In this document: positions 25,717 to 34,606 of the stretch, one piece after another
Layout: the number at the start of each line of letters is the position of its first letter
Position numbering within the stretch: position 1 is the stretch's first letter
The notes under the pieces: generated by a model
Database searches by the model: none
Seen by the model: only the letters and a program-made list of their open reading frames with translations
What the model was told of the DNA's origin: nothing
Assembly (NCBI RefSeq): GCF_001043055.1
Contig: NZ_JYLF01000003.1
Location: 558,001 to 622,000 of the forward strand
Direction: 5' to 3'
Source of the DNA: Pseudomonas weihenstephanensis
GTDB lineage: Bacteria; Pseudomonadota; Gammaproteobacteria; Pseudomonadales; Pseudomonadaceae
DNA: 64,000 nucleotides
Position numbers and translations under genes: made by a program

Positions 25717-26348
25717 GCTTCGAGGCACCTGCGCAGGCGTTCCATGCCCCGGCGAATCCAGGATTTGACCGAGCCCAGCGGCGCGTGCAGCTGATCGGCC
25801 AGCTCGCTGCAACTGAGCCCATGGAAATAAGCAATGGTGATGGATTGGCGCTGCATGGCGTCCAGTTGCTCGATGCAGTGATTGAGTGCATGGGCCTCAC
25901 GGGTGCTGTCCAGCTGCGCGTGGGCGTCGGGGCTGCCATCGGCCAGCGCCGCCTGTTGCGGGTCGCTTAACGGCAGTTCACGGTGTTTGCGCAGTTGGTC
26001 GATGGCCAGGTTGCGGGTGATGTGGGTCATCCACGTCAGCGGCGCCGAAAGGTGCGCTTCGTAGCGTGAAGCGTTATGCCAGATGCGCACAAAGCTCTCT
26101 TGCAGCACGTCTTCGGCCAGATCATGCCGCCCGCTCATGCAACGCAGCGCCACCGCATGCAAGCGCGGGGCGACAGCGCGATAAAGGCTTTCAAAGGCGC
26201 GGCGGTTGCCCAGCGAACATTGGGCCAATAACTGTTGCAGATGATCGGCGTCGGCGAGGCTGATAACCGTTCTCCCGTCCATTGAGGCTGAGGCATTGAG
26301 CCCATTGATGCCTGAGCGTAGTCCACGATGTACGGTTGTTCCATTCAT
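25713..26348 (-). CDS. ECF sigma factor, SigK-like
   Basis: A 211-residue ECF sigma factor. The ATG at 26348 (MNGTTVHRGLRSG) is preceded by GTGAGGAC and preferred over a later in-frame ATG at 26282 that lacks a ribosome site. Region 2 shows DLAEDVLQESFVRIWHNA and APLTWMTHITRNLAIDQLRKHR. Region 4 shows ITIAYFHGLSCSELADQLHAPLGSVKSWIRRGMERLRRCL. It is coupled to an RskA-type anti-sigma factor, so it should respond to a cell-envelope or oxidative cue. Divergent from the DUF2780 gene at 26548, which is a candidate target. Confidence 0.88.
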   Translation of the reverse strand: MNGTTVHRGLRSGINGLNASASMDGRTVISLADADHLQQLLAQCSLGNRRAFESLYRAVAPRLHAVALRCMSGRHDLAEDVLQESFVRIWHNASRYEAHLSAPLTWMTHITRNLAIDQLRKHRELPLSDPQQAALADGSPDAHAQLDSTREAHALNHCIEQLDAMQRQSITIAYFHGLSCSELADQLHAPLGSVKSWIRRGMERLRRCLEA

Positions 26349-26547
26349 GGCTGAGTCCTCACTGCCTTGATATACGTACATCGCGCAGCAATTGGATGCA
26401 GGGCATTCGGGGTTTTTTTCCACTAAGATTGGCGCCCGGTCGATTCGATAGTGGCACTTGGGAACAACGGCCATTGTTTTGAGTCAAAACCACAGTTTTG
26501 CTGCTCCCTGCTGGCGAGCGGTTTTTTAGGTTCTAGAGGTTGAATTG

Positions 26548-27105
26548 ATGAAAAAGTTGAGCGGCGTAGCACTGGCAACATTGATGACTGTGGCGGCAAG
26601 CCCTGTGTTTGCGGGTTTCAGCCTGGGTGATGTGGCGAACGTCGCGGCCCAGGTGCAAGGCGCAAATAGCAATGGCGCCTCCACTGACAAATCAGTTCAA
26701 GCGGTACAGATGCTGACCAAAGTCAATGAACTGGGCGTCAAGCCAGAGCAAGCGGCCGGTGGCGTGGGTGCAATGCTGAGCCTTGCGAAAAACCAGCTGA
26801 GCGGCTCCGACTACAGCGAACTGGCCAAGCAAGTGCCGGGGATTAACAAATTGGCCGGTGCCGGCGCGCTGGGTCAGTTGAGCCAGTTTGGCGGTTTGCT
26901 GGGTAAATCTAAGGGCGTATCCGAAACAGCAACCAGCGCTGTCAGCAACGTTGCCAATACCGATCAATTGAATGCCGCCTTCACTGCGCTGGGCATGCAA
27001 GACGGCATGGTGGCCAAGTTTGCACCGGTCCTGCTGGACTACTTCAAAGGTCAGAACGTCAGCGCTTCGCTGCTGAGCAAACTGGGCAGCGCCTGGGGCG
27101 TTTAA
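26548..27105 (+). CDS. Secreted DUF2780 (VcgC/VcgE-like) protein
   Basis: A 185-residue protein with a signal peptide (MKKLSGVALATLMTVAASPVFA). The ATG at 26548 is used rather than the adjacent TTG at 26545. The mature part is Ala/Gly/Ser-rich with the DUF2780 pattern: VGAMLSLAKNQLSGSDYSELAKQVPG in the middle and GMVAKFAPVLLDYFKGQNVSASLLSKLGSAWG at the end. Function is unknown; export is well supported. It is divergent from the ECF sigma gene across about 200 bases. Confidence 0.8.
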   Translation: MKKLSGVALATLMTVAASPVFAGFSLGDVANVAAQVQGANSNGASTDKSVQAVQMLTKVNELGVKPEQAAGGVGAMLSLAKNQLSGSDYSELAKQVPGINKLAGAGALGQLSQFGGLLGKSKGVSETATSAVSNVANTDQLNAAFTALGMQDGMVAKFAPVLLDYFKGQNVSASLLSKLGSAWGV

Positions 27106-27107
27106 CG

Positions 27108-27995
27108 TTAGCCGCGCTCGGCACGCAAAGTGCTGATGCGCTGGTCTTTCTTGATCCAGAGCTGGTTGACCCAGCTCTGGATCTGCTCACGAAACACCGG
27201 GTCGTTCTCGTAATCACCCTGCCACAACGCCGGATCCAGCTCGCGGGTCTGAATGTCGACAATCACCTTGGGCACCTGCCCGCTGATCAACTCCCAGAAT
27301 CCCGGAATCCTGGCCTGTGGATACACCACGGTCACATCCAGCACGGCATCCAGTTGTTCACCCATCGCCGCCAGCACAAACGCCACGCCGCCCGCCTTGG
27401 GTTTAAGCAAGTAGGTGTAGGGCGAGTGTTGCAGGGCGCTTTTGGCCGGGGTGAAACGGGTGCCTTCCAAATAGTTCACCACTGTGACCGGCTGGCGCTT
27501 GAACAGCTCGCAGGCCGCCTGGGTGATTTTCAGATCCTGGCCTTTGAGTTCCGGGTGCTTGGCCAAAAACGCTTTGGAATAGCGCTTCATGAAGGGGTAG
27601 TCGAGCGCCCACCACGCCAGGCCCAGAAACGGCACCCAGATCAGCTCTTTCTTGAGGAAGAATTTGAAGAACGGCGTGCGCCGGTTCAGCCCCTGCATCA
27701 GCGCCGGGATGTCCACCCACGACTGGTGGTTGCTGATCACCAGATACGAGGTATCGCGGCTCAAGCCTTCGGCGCCGCGAATGTCCCATTGCGTAGGCAG
27801 GCACAGCGCGAAAATACGTTTGTCGATCTCGGACCACGTCTCGGCGATCCACATCACTGCCCGCGAGTTGAGGTCGCGCAGGCGGCCTGATGACAGCAGT
27901 TTGAACACGGCAAACAGCATCAACGGGCCGAACAGGATTAAGGTGTTGCACAGCAACAATAAGGTGACCAAACAGCCGGTGAGCAGGCGGCGCAT
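27108..27995 (-). CDS. PlsC-family 1-acyl-glycerol-3-phosphate acyltransferase
   Basis: A 295-residue membrane acyltransferase. The ATG at 27995 (MRRLLTGCLVTLLLLCNTLIL) opens with a membrane helix. The catalytic HX4D motif is NHQSWVD near residue 96, and YLEGTRF near 170 matches the substrate-binding FPEGTR motif. It probably transfers an acyl group to lysophosphatidic acid or another lysolipid at the inner membrane. Its end nearly touches the DUF2780 gene (2-base gap, convergent). Housekeeping PlsC is usually shorter (~250 residues), so it may be a paralogue. Confidence 0.85.
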   Translation of the reverse strand: MRRLLTGCLVTLLLLCNTLILFGPLMLFAVFKLLSSGRLRDLNSRAVMWIAETWSEIDKRIFALCLPTQWDIRGAEGLSRDTSYLVISNHQSWVDIPALMQGLNRRTPFFKFFLKKELIWVPFLGLAWWALDYPFMKRYSKAFLAKHPELKGQDLKITQAACELFKRQPVTVVNYLEGTRFTPAKSALQHSPYTYLLKPKAGGVAFVLAAMGEQLDAVLDVTVVYPQARIPGFWELISGQVPKVIVDIQTRELDPALWQGDYENDPVFREQIQSWVNQLWIKKDQRISTLRAERG

Positions 27996-28198
27996 AAGCA
28001 ACTCTTGAACGTTTAAGGATTGCCAATGATAAGCAGCGCACCGCATAACGCCAAATCGGTGTGCTGACAAATGTTTCACACCGGTTGGGTTAACCTGACG
28101 CCACGCAACTCTGTGACCTACCGGGCTGTCTGAATCGCATGCCCCCGCTCGCGCCCACCGATGGCGTGAACACTGCCCCCTCAAAAGGAAGCTGTCTC

Positions 28199-28699
28199 AT
28201 GAAATCCGTTCTTGCCTTGCTGTCCGTATTGGCCTTGCCGGTGATGGCCGCAGAGCCGACGCTGTACGGGCGTTATGAATACATCAAGCTGCCGGAGATC
28301 GGTGAAACCCTTCAGGCCAAAATGGACACCGGCGCCCTGACGGCTTCGTTGTCGGCCAAAAACATCGAGTTGTTCACCCGTGATGGTGAAGAGTGGGTGC
28401 GCTTTATGCTCGCAACCAAAGGCGCGAGCAGCAAGGTGTACGAGCACAAAGTGGCGCGCATCAGCAAAATCAAAAGTCGCGCCGACGAAGATGAAGACAA
28501 GGACGAGCCGGTAAGCGCCAAGCGCCCGGTGGTCGACCTGGAAATGTGCTTGGGTGATGTCAAACGCACGGTCGAGGTCAACCTGACGGACCGCAGCAGC
28601 TTCAACTACCCGCTGTTGATTGGCGCCAAGGCGCTGCGAGAGTTTGGAGCCGCGGTCAACCCGGCTCGTCGCTATACCGCCGACAAGCCGGACTGCTAA
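28199..28699 (+). CDS. Secreted retropepsin-like protein (PF05618, 'ATP-dependent zinc protease' family)
   Basis: A 166-residue protein with a signal peptide (MKSVLALLSVLALPVMA); the ATG at 28199 follows AAAAGGAAGC. The mature domain has the retropepsin-like active-site strand AKMDTGALTASLSA and the family's C-terminal LLIGAKALREF segment. A highly acidic loop (RADEDEDKDEP) interrupts the middle. The family name 'ATP-dependent zinc protease' is historical; the DTGA motif suggests an aspartic-protease-like fold. The C-terminus overlaps the convergent GST gene by four bases. Confidence 0.82.
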   Translation: MKSVLALLSVLALPVMAAEPTLYGRYEYIKLPEIGETLQAKMDTGALTASLSAKNIELFTRDGEEWVRFMLATKGASSKVYEHKVARISKIKSRADEDEDKDEPVSAKRPVVDLEMCLGDVKRTVEVNLTDRSSFNYPLLIGAKALREFGAAVNPARRYTADKPDC

Positions 28700-29322
28700 G
28701 CAGGCCGCGTGGCCTGCATCGAAGGGCGCTTGCTCACCTCGGCGTACCACGCGCTTAACTGCGCATTAGGCGTGCGCCAGTCGAATTCGGGCAGGCGCAG
28801 GTCGAGATAACCCAATGCGCAGGCCAGACTGATGGCCGCAATATCGAAGTGGCTGGCCAGTTCAGCGATGGCGTCCTGCTCAAGGGCTGCCAGCGCCCGA
28901 TGGATTTTGTCAGCCTGCGCGTTGAACCAGTCGTCCCACTGTTTTTCAACGGGGCGCAAGCCGCGTTCATAACGCATCAGCACGGCCGCATCCATGATCC
29001 CGTCCGCGGTGGACGCCAGCGTCAAACGGCGCCAGCGCGCCGCACCGATGGCCGGGATCAGCGGGTTCCCGACGTGTTGTTGATCGAGGTAGTCGAGGAT
29101 CACCCGGCTGTCGTGAATCACCGAGCCGTCTGCCAATTGCAGTGCGGGCAGTTTGCCCAGCGGGTTGGCGCAGTTGAGCGCCGCATCGGGGGCGGTGGGT
29201 GTGAGCGTGACCGGATGCAGGGTGACGCGATTCTGCTGGCCGGTCTCGTGCAGCATCACCAGGACTTTGCGGCCAAAGGGCAAGGCCGGGTTGTTGAACA
29301 GGGTCATGCTCGGTAGGGACAT
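28696..29322 (-). CDS. Glutathione S-transferase family protein
   Basis: A 208-residue protein with an N-terminal thioredoxin-like GST domain (MTLFNNPALPFGRKVLVML, cis-proline region GKLPALQLADGSVIHDSRVILDYL) and an all-helical C-terminal domain with the GYLDLRLPEFDW segment. The Ser-Pro-like catalytic position reads NPALPF. Cytoplasmic; substrate unknown. It converges on the retropepsin-like gene. Confidence 0.9.
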   Translation of the reverse strand: MSLPSMTLFNNPALPFGRKVLVMLHETGQQNRVTLHPVTLTPTAPDAALNCANPLGKLPALQLADGSVIHDSRVILDYLDQQHVGNPLIPAIGAARWRRLTLASTADGIMDAAVLMRYERGLRPVEKQWDDWFNAQADKIHRALAALEQDAIAELASHFDIAAISLACALGYLDLRLPEFDWRTPNAQLSAWYAEVSKRPSMQATRPA

Positions 29323-29399
29323 GGTGCTGACTCTACAAGGGTGGATCGAATGAGCCTAGACACAGACAGAGAGGCGCGCCAAAAAAACCGGCGCGCGAT

Positions 29400-29576
29400 T
29401 CAGCGCTTGAGCAGGCCACGCGCGCAAATCCACACCGGTATTCCCAGGCCGATCCAGCTCAATACATCCCAGGCGCCGTCATCGAGCAGCGCGCTGAATA
29501 ATCCCATCGCGCTGAGCAAACCGATGGCCAGCGGGATGGAAAACACTTTCCAGAAATTGGATTGACGCGGTTTCAT
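29400..29576 (-). CDS. Small membrane protein after the PepSY gene
   Basis: A 58-residue protein (MKPRQSNFWKVFSIPLAIGL) with two hydrophobic segments (SIPLAIGLLSAMGLFSALL and VLSWIGLGIPVWICARGL) and basic ends. Its start overlaps the stop of the PepSY gene by four bases, so the two are translationally coupled. Such small two-helix proteins commonly accompany PepSY-type iron reductases. The function is unknown; assembly or stability of the reductase is a guess. Confidence 0.72.
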   Translation of the reverse strand: MKPRQSNFWKVFSIPLAIGLLSAMGLFSALLDDGAWDVLSWIGLGIPVWICARGLLKR

Positions 29577-30685
29577 CGCGCGGCCTCCTTTGCGGCTTTG
29601 CGGCGTACCCACCACAGGTACAGGCCGCTGCCGAGCATGACGATAGTCAACAGGTCGAGGGCCGCCCACAGGATTTTCATCGGCATGCCACCGTAGTCGC
29701 CGAAGTGCAGCGGTTGCGACATACCCATCGCATCCATGTACCACGGTCGGCTGCCTACGGCCGTGACCTCAAGGGTGCTGGCGTCGATCAACACCGGCGT
29801 TAGCAAATGGGAGGTCAGGTGCGTACTGCCCTTCATGAACACCGCGTAATGATGCTCGCTGGAAAAACGTGTACCGGGGAATGCAATGAAGTCCGGGCGC
29901 ATGCCGGGGGCGGCGTCGGCGGCGATGTCCAGCAGGCGATTGGCAGGCGCCAGGTGCGTCAGCGGCGGTGCGTTGCGATACGGCTCGACCATAGCGGTGA
30001 GGCTGTCGGTGCGCCACGCGGCGATGATCAAATCGGCACAGGCGCTGATGACGCCGGTGACACCCACCACCAACGCCCAGGTAAGCGTAACGACACCGAT
30101 CAGGTTATGCAGGTCGAGCCAGCGCAGGCGGGTGGACTTGTCGGTGCGCACCGTGGCGAAGGTCTGGCGGCGCATAAAGGGCAGGTACAGCACCGCGCCC
30201 GAGATGATTGCCAGCACGAACAAAATCCCCATGAACGCCAGCAGCAGTTTGCCGGGCAGCCCGGCGAACATGTCCACATGCAGGCGCAGCATCACCATCA
30301 TGATGCCGCCATTGGCCGACGGCATCTCCAGCGCCTCACCGGTACGGGCGTCGAGCATGAACGTGTGCGACGAGTTGGGTTCGGTGCCTGCGGTGGCGGC
30401 CATGATGGCGATCACCGCGTTTGGCTCGTCGTCTTCACTGCCAAAGTACTGCATCACCTCACCCGGCCTGTGGGCCTCGGCGGCCTTGACCAGTTGTTGC
30501 AGGTTCAGGCGAGGCGTGTCGGCGGGCATCTCCCGAAGCTGGGGGCTGTCACCGAGCAAGTGATCGATTTCATGGTGAAAAATCAACGGCAAACCGGTCA
30601 ATGCCAGCAACAGCAAAAACGCGGTGCAAATCAGGCTGGTCCAGGTATGAATAAAAGACCAGCGGCGGATGGTTTTGCTTTTCAT
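29573..30685 (-). CDS. PepSY-associated TM protein, putative siderophore-iron reductase
   Basis: A 370-residue integral membrane protein of the PepSY_TM family. An N-terminal helix (FIHTWTSLICTAFLLLLALTGLPLIF), a periplasmic PepSY-like region, two central helices (KLLLAFMGILFVLAIISGAVLYLPF and LIGVVTLTWALVVGVTG) and a C-terminal helix followed by a basic tail are visible. Histidines in HTW, HHEID, RLHVDM and LHNL are placed for haem or metal. Related proteins (FpvG, FoxB) reduce ferric siderophores in the inner membrane. It lies 173 bases downstream of the TonB receptor gene on the same strand. Confidence 0.85.
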   Translation of the reverse strand: MKSKTIRRWSFIHTWTSLICTAFLLLLALTGLPLIFHHEIDHLLGDSPQLREMPADTPRLNLQQLVKAAEAHRPGEVMQYFGSEDDEPNAVIAIMAATAGTEPNSSHTFMLDARTGEALEMPSANGGIMMVMLRLHVDMFAGLPGKLLLAFMGILFVLAIISGAVLYLPFMRRQTFATVRTDKSTRLRWLDLHNLIGVVTLTWALVVGVTGVISACADLIIAAWRTDSLTAMVEPYRNAPPLTHLAPANRLLDIAADAAPGMRPDFIAFPGTRFSSEHHYAVFMKGSTHLTSHLLTPVLIDASTLEVTAVGSRPWYMDAMGMSQPLHFGDYGGMPMKILWAALDLLTIVMLGSGLYLWWVRRKAAKEAAR

Positions 30686-30710
30686 GACATTCCAAAAATG
30701 ACGCTACATG

Positions 30711-30838
30711 TCGTAGCCACTGCCGGAGGCTGCGTTCGATTGCGAAGCGCTCGTAAAACCTGAGTGCCAGGTTTAACTGGCACTCAGCGGCCCCTGAGTT
30801 TACGGCGACTCAGCCGCTCGCAGCCTTAGGCAGCGGCT
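30711..30838. repeat. Inverted palindromic repeat pair between receptor and PepSY genes
   Basis: GTAGCCACTGCCGGAGGCTGCG near 30714 is mirrored by CGCAGCCTTAGGCAGCGGCTA near 30817-30837. The central part forms its own hairpin (GAGTGCCAGGTTTAACTGGCACTC, about 30761-30784). It belongs to the second palindromic family of this window. Confidence 0.7.
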
Positions 30839-30858
30839 AGGAATTCAGGCGAGGCTGC

Positions 30859-33273
30859 TTAGAACTCTAGCTGCGCCGAGAACTGGACGGTGCGTGGATC
30901 GCCCAGGTAGTGGCTGTTGAGCCAGTAATCTTTATTGGCCAGGTTGCTGACGTTCATGCGCAAGGTCAGGTCATTTTCTGACACCTTCATGCGATACCGC
31001 GCGCCAGCGTCAAAGGTGGTGAAGGAGGGCAACTGATAGTCGTTGGCTTCGTCGGTGTATTGCTTGCCGGTGTAGAACGCACCGCCCGTCAATGCCAGAC
31101 CGGGCACCGCGTTGATGTCGTATTCGGCGTACACCTTGGCCAGTTGCTTGGCCACGTCCACCGGCGCATTGCCGTCGTTGGCTTTGACGTTGGCGTCTTT
31201 TATTTTCGGGTCGAGCAAGGTGAAACCACCGACCACGGTCAGCTCAGGCGTGACCTTGCCGGTGACACTGAACTCCAGACCGTTGTTCACCTGCTTGCCG
31301 CTTTCACTGTAAATCATCGACTCACCGAGGTAGCCGTTAGGCTTTTCGATGTTGAACAGCGCCAGGGTGAACAAGGTTTCGCCCACGGTCGCTTTAGCGC
31401 CCACTTCGTATTGCTTGCTGACTTGTGGCGCGAAGATTTCACCCACATTGATGGCGTTGTACGGTGCAGTGCCGCCTGCTTGCAAGCCTTCAATATAGGT
31501 CGCGTACGTGGTCAGCCACGGAACGGGTTTGTAGATCAAAGACACGCTGGGCGAAGTTTTGCTGGCGTCATAACGGGTTTTCTTGTCGGTTGCCGAGTAG
31601 ATGAAGTCGTTGGCATAAGACTTGATCTGGGTACGGGTCACACCCAGGATGCTCGACCATTGATCGTTGAAGGTAATGACGTCGCCAATCAGGACGTTAT
31701 TGGTCTGGGAGGTGTTCGACAACCGCTGATTGCCATGTCCTACGGAGTATGCGGGTTTACTCACTTGCTCTGACGTGCCGAAAGGCAAAGCGCCACTGCC
31801 GACGTCGCCATACTGCGTGCCGTTTGTAGGGATGTGGTCCTCGTACATGCGAACACGCGCGTTGTTGCCCTGATAGCCCAGCGTCATCTTGTGGCCGATG
31901 GCGCCTGTGTTGAACGCAGCATCCAGGAACAGGTAACCGGAGTTTTCCTGGTGCTCGATGGGGGCGAATGCATACAGCGGCTGGGTATAGACACCCGCGC
32001 TGGAGACCGTCGGGCCGGTGTAGGTGTTTTCTTCGGTGAATTTTTGAGCAGAGAAAGCAGCGCGCAAGGTAAAGGTGTCGTTCAGGCGCCATGTGGCGCG
32101 GACGCCACCCTTGTCGGTTTCGTTGTCCGAAAATGACCAGCGCTGGCTGTACAGCTTGTCGTTGTCCAGCACTGAGGCCCGCGGTCGCAGCGCTTGATCG
32201 CTGAAGTACCAGTAGCTGGTCAAACCGCGCACTTGCGTTTTTTTGTGCGAGGCGTCGAACTGGATTTGCAGGTCGTCGCTGACGTTCCAGTCCACCGCGA
32301 GGCTGATCAGCTCGCGACGGCGTTTCTGCATATCGATGGCGGTTTCGCCATCTTGGGTGAGCAAGTTCAAGCGATAAGCAAACTGGCCGGCGTCGTCGAT
32401 TTTGCCGCCGAAGTCACCGTGCAGGTAATAGTTGTCCCCACCGGCATTGCCCAGCGTCACGCTGCGATAGTTTTCGTAGGTGGGGCGTTTGAGCACGTAG
32501 TTGACCAAACCGCCTGGTGACGCAGGTCCATACAGAAACCCGGTCAGGCCGGTGACCACTTCCAGTTGCTCGGTTTCTTCGAGAAAGTTACCGGCGTCGG
32601 CCAAGGTTGAGAAACGCAGGCCATCGTTGGCAATGCTCAAGTTGCCCGGTGCGCTGAAGCCCCGGATGTTCACGGCGCTGGCATAACCAGCCCCCGTGGG
32701 GGAAAACACCTGGGTGAACGGGTTGCGCTTAAACACATCATCCAGCGAAGTGGCCTGGGTATTTTTCAGAAAATCTTGCGAAGTCACGCTCATGGAGTAC
32801 GGCGTGTCTTGCAGCTTCATCCCGCCCAGTGCGCCGACGTTGTTGACGTTTTCACTGACATAACCCGCGGCTTCGGAACCTTCGGCCACCGCTGTGGCGT
32901 TAATATTCACATCGCCCAGGGTCAGGGTGCCTTCCTCGATGGGCAGCAACGTGTACGACTCGCTGGCGCTTTGCTGCAACTGCAACCCACTCCCTTGCAA
33001 CGCCTCGCGCAGCGCGGTGGTCGGCTCGAACTGGCCGTTGACCGGCGCTGAGGTTTTGCCCGCCAGTAACGAGGCGTCAATCGCCAGCGTGATCCCGGCC
33101 TGGCTGGCGATCTGGTTCAGTGTCGACGCCAAAGGCCCGGCAGGCAGGTTGTAGCTGCGCGCGGTTGCGCTGAGTTCGGCGGCCATCAGCGCGGGGCTGG
33201 TCAGCGGAGCGCTCAGGGCAATGGCAATGGCGAGCAAGCTGGGGCGCAATAACGTGTCGAGGGTACGGGACAT
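30859..33273 (-). CDS. TonB-dependent siderophore receptor with N-terminal signalling domain
   Basis: An 804-residue outer-membrane receptor. A signal peptide of about 31 residues precedes an STN signalling domain at ~38-112 (YNLPAGPLASTLNQIASQAG), a plug (DTPYSMSVTSQDFL; NPFTQVFSPTGAGYASAVNIRGF) and a 22-strand-type barrel ending in phenylalanine (QLEF). The STN domain marks it as a transducer that signals through a FecR-type regulator, and FecR/FecI genes lie upstream on the same strand. Overall similarity is to ferrichrome/pyoverdine-type receptors. The siderophore cannot be named from sequence. Confidence 0.92.
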   Translation of the reverse strand: MSRTLDTLLRPSLLAIAIALSAPLTSPALMAAELSATARSYNLPAGPLASTLNQIASQAGITLAIDASLLAGKTSAPVNGQFEPTTALREALQGSGLQLQQSASESYTLLPIEEGTLTLGDVNINATAVAEGSEAAGYVSENVNNVGALGGMKLQDTPYSMSVTSQDFLKNTQATSLDDVFKRNPFTQVFSPTGAGYASAVNIRGFSAPGNLSIANDGLRFSTLADAGNFLEETEQLEVVTGLTGFLYGPASPGGLVNYVLKRPTYENYRSVTLGNAGGDNYYLHGDFGGKIDDAGQFAYRLNLLTQDGETAIDMQKRRRELISLAVDWNVSDDLQIQFDASHKKTQVRGLTSYWYFSDQALRPRASVLDNDKLYSQRWSFSDNETDKGGVRATWRLNDTFTLRAAFSAQKFTEENTYTGPTVSSAGVYTQPLYAFAPIEHQENSGYLFLDAAFNTGAIGHKMTLGYQGNNARVRMYEDHIPTNGTQYGDVGSGALPFGTSEQVSKPAYSVGHGNQRLSNTSQTNNVLIGDVITFNDQWSSILGVTRTQIKSYANDFIYSATDKKTRYDASKTSPSVSLIYKPVPWLTTYATYIEGLQAGGTAPYNAINVGEIFAPQVSKQYEVGAKATVGETLFTLALFNIEKPNGYLGESMIYSESGKQVNNGLEFSVTGKVTPELTVVGGFTLLDPKIKDANVKANDGNAPVDVAKQLAKVYAEYDINAVPGLALTGGAFYTGKQYTDEANDYQLPSFTTFDAGARYRMKVSENDLTLRMNVSNLANKDYWLNSHYLGDPRTVQFSAQLEF

Positions 33274-33489
33274 TCGGCGAATTCCTGAATGGAAATGTTT
33301 CTCAATGCCTGTATGCCGAACGAGTTTGGAAAAGTGATAGGGCTGATCGAAAATTATGTGTATTCAGGTTGAGCCTTGTCGTCGTTGCCGAGTTTAAAGC
33401 TGCGGTTGAATGGTTTTACGACCGCTGCGCGCCCGGACACAGCCTCGCATTACTCGACAGCGGCTACAGGGCATTTGTAGCGGTAGGCA

Positions 33490-34485
33490 CTATCGTCGGT
33501 GCGTCAGGTGGTTGCGCAGGTCGATGGCGTTCTGGGTCAAGGGCGCATACGTCTGTGCGCCGGGTAATATTTTGCTCACACAGCGGGCCATGTAGCCGTT
33601 GCTGCCCAGGTCAATGAACAACGGGTTTGATAGGTCACGGGCCAATGCGTTGAGGGTGTTGGGCAGATGGCAGGGTTTGATGGTGTTGTCGGTAAACCCT
33701 GCGATCAAATCATCCTGAACGGTATATGCCCGCTGTTGCACGGTGGAATAGAGCGCCAGGGTCAGTGGTGACCGTGGAATGCCTGACAGGGTGCGAAGCG
33801 CTTCTTGCTGGACGCCCGTGTGTTGTGGATGGTGAGAGGCATACGCGATGTTGAGTTTGCGCGGAGGTGGCGTACCCGGTTGCGTGGCATCGATCATGGC
33901 TTGAAGTGCGTCATGAGAGCCACTGACTACCGTGTGGGTCGGCGAATTGACCGTGGCTAGCGCCAGATCAGGGTGATTGATTTTACGTAACGTGGCGCGG
34001 GTTTTTTCTTCGCTGGCGTTGACCAACAGCATGCTGCCTTGGTTCAGCACTGAGCGATAGGCATCATTGAGCGCACAGACCATGCGCGCTCCGTTGGTAA
34101 TGCTGACGTTGCCTGCACATTCACACGCGGCGATTTCGCCGAAGCTTTCTGCGAGTGCCGCCTTGGGTTGGATGCCCGAGCGGCGCAAGACGTGCGATAA
34201 CGCCACCGCACCCGTATACAGCGCCAACTGACTCAAACCATAGGGCAAGGATGCCCCCGTGTCCGGCGTTAGCAGTACCTCGCGCAGCATGTCGGGGGCA
34301 ATGGCATGACCTTGTTGCTGGCGTTCTTGAACCACGCTGTCGACCGCGTCGAGCACTGCGTCGAGGGTGTTTTGAATATCGGCGTTCAGTTGATACAACT
34401 CTTGCAGTATGCCTTGAGGGCTGGCGCCTTGGCCGGGGTATAAAAAGACGATGGGGCGACGGTTGATTTCAGGTAATAGCAGCAT
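33490..34485 (-). CDS. Stand-alone polyketide-type acyltransferase domain protein
   Basis: A 331-residue protein starting at the ATG at 34485 (MLLLPEINRRPIVFLYPGQGA), behind a strong GAGGAAGG site. It is a discrete AT/FabD-like domain: YPGQGASPQG at the start, nucleophile serine in AESFGEIAACE (family GHSxGE), NSPTHTVVSG, the His-containing YASHHPQH segment (family FHSP), and a terminal FIDLGSNGYMARCV. The arginine that binds malonyl carboxylate in FabD-type enzymes seems replaced (MVCALNDAY where families show VxxRG), hinting at a different acyl substrate or hydrolase activity. It sits between FecR and the TonB receptor, which is unusual. Confidence 0.8.
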   Translation of the reverse strand: MLLLPEINRRPIVFLYPGQGASPQGILQELYQLNADIQNTLDAVLDAVDSVVQERQQQGHAIAPDMLREVLLTPDTGASLPYGLSQLALYTGAVALSHVLRRSGIQPKAALAESFGEIAACECAGNVSITNGARMVCALNDAYRSVLNQGSMLLVNASEEKTRATLRKINHPDLALATVNSPTHTVVSGSHDALQAMIDATQPGTPPPRKLNIAYASHHPQHTGVQQEALRTLSGIPRSPLTLALYSTVQQRAYTVQDDLIAGFTDNTIKPCHLPNTLNALARDLSNPLFIDLGSNGYMARCVSKILPGAQTYAPLTQNAIDLRNHLTHRR

Positions 34486-34606
34486 GGATCCTTCCTCGGC
34501 TATTGAGTGTCCGCGCTTTGAGCCGCGCGAAAGCGAGCATAGCCACAAGGCTGCGTCATGGCGGGTCAAGGGGGCGATAAAGCGATCACTGGTAGTACCG
34601 CGCCGA

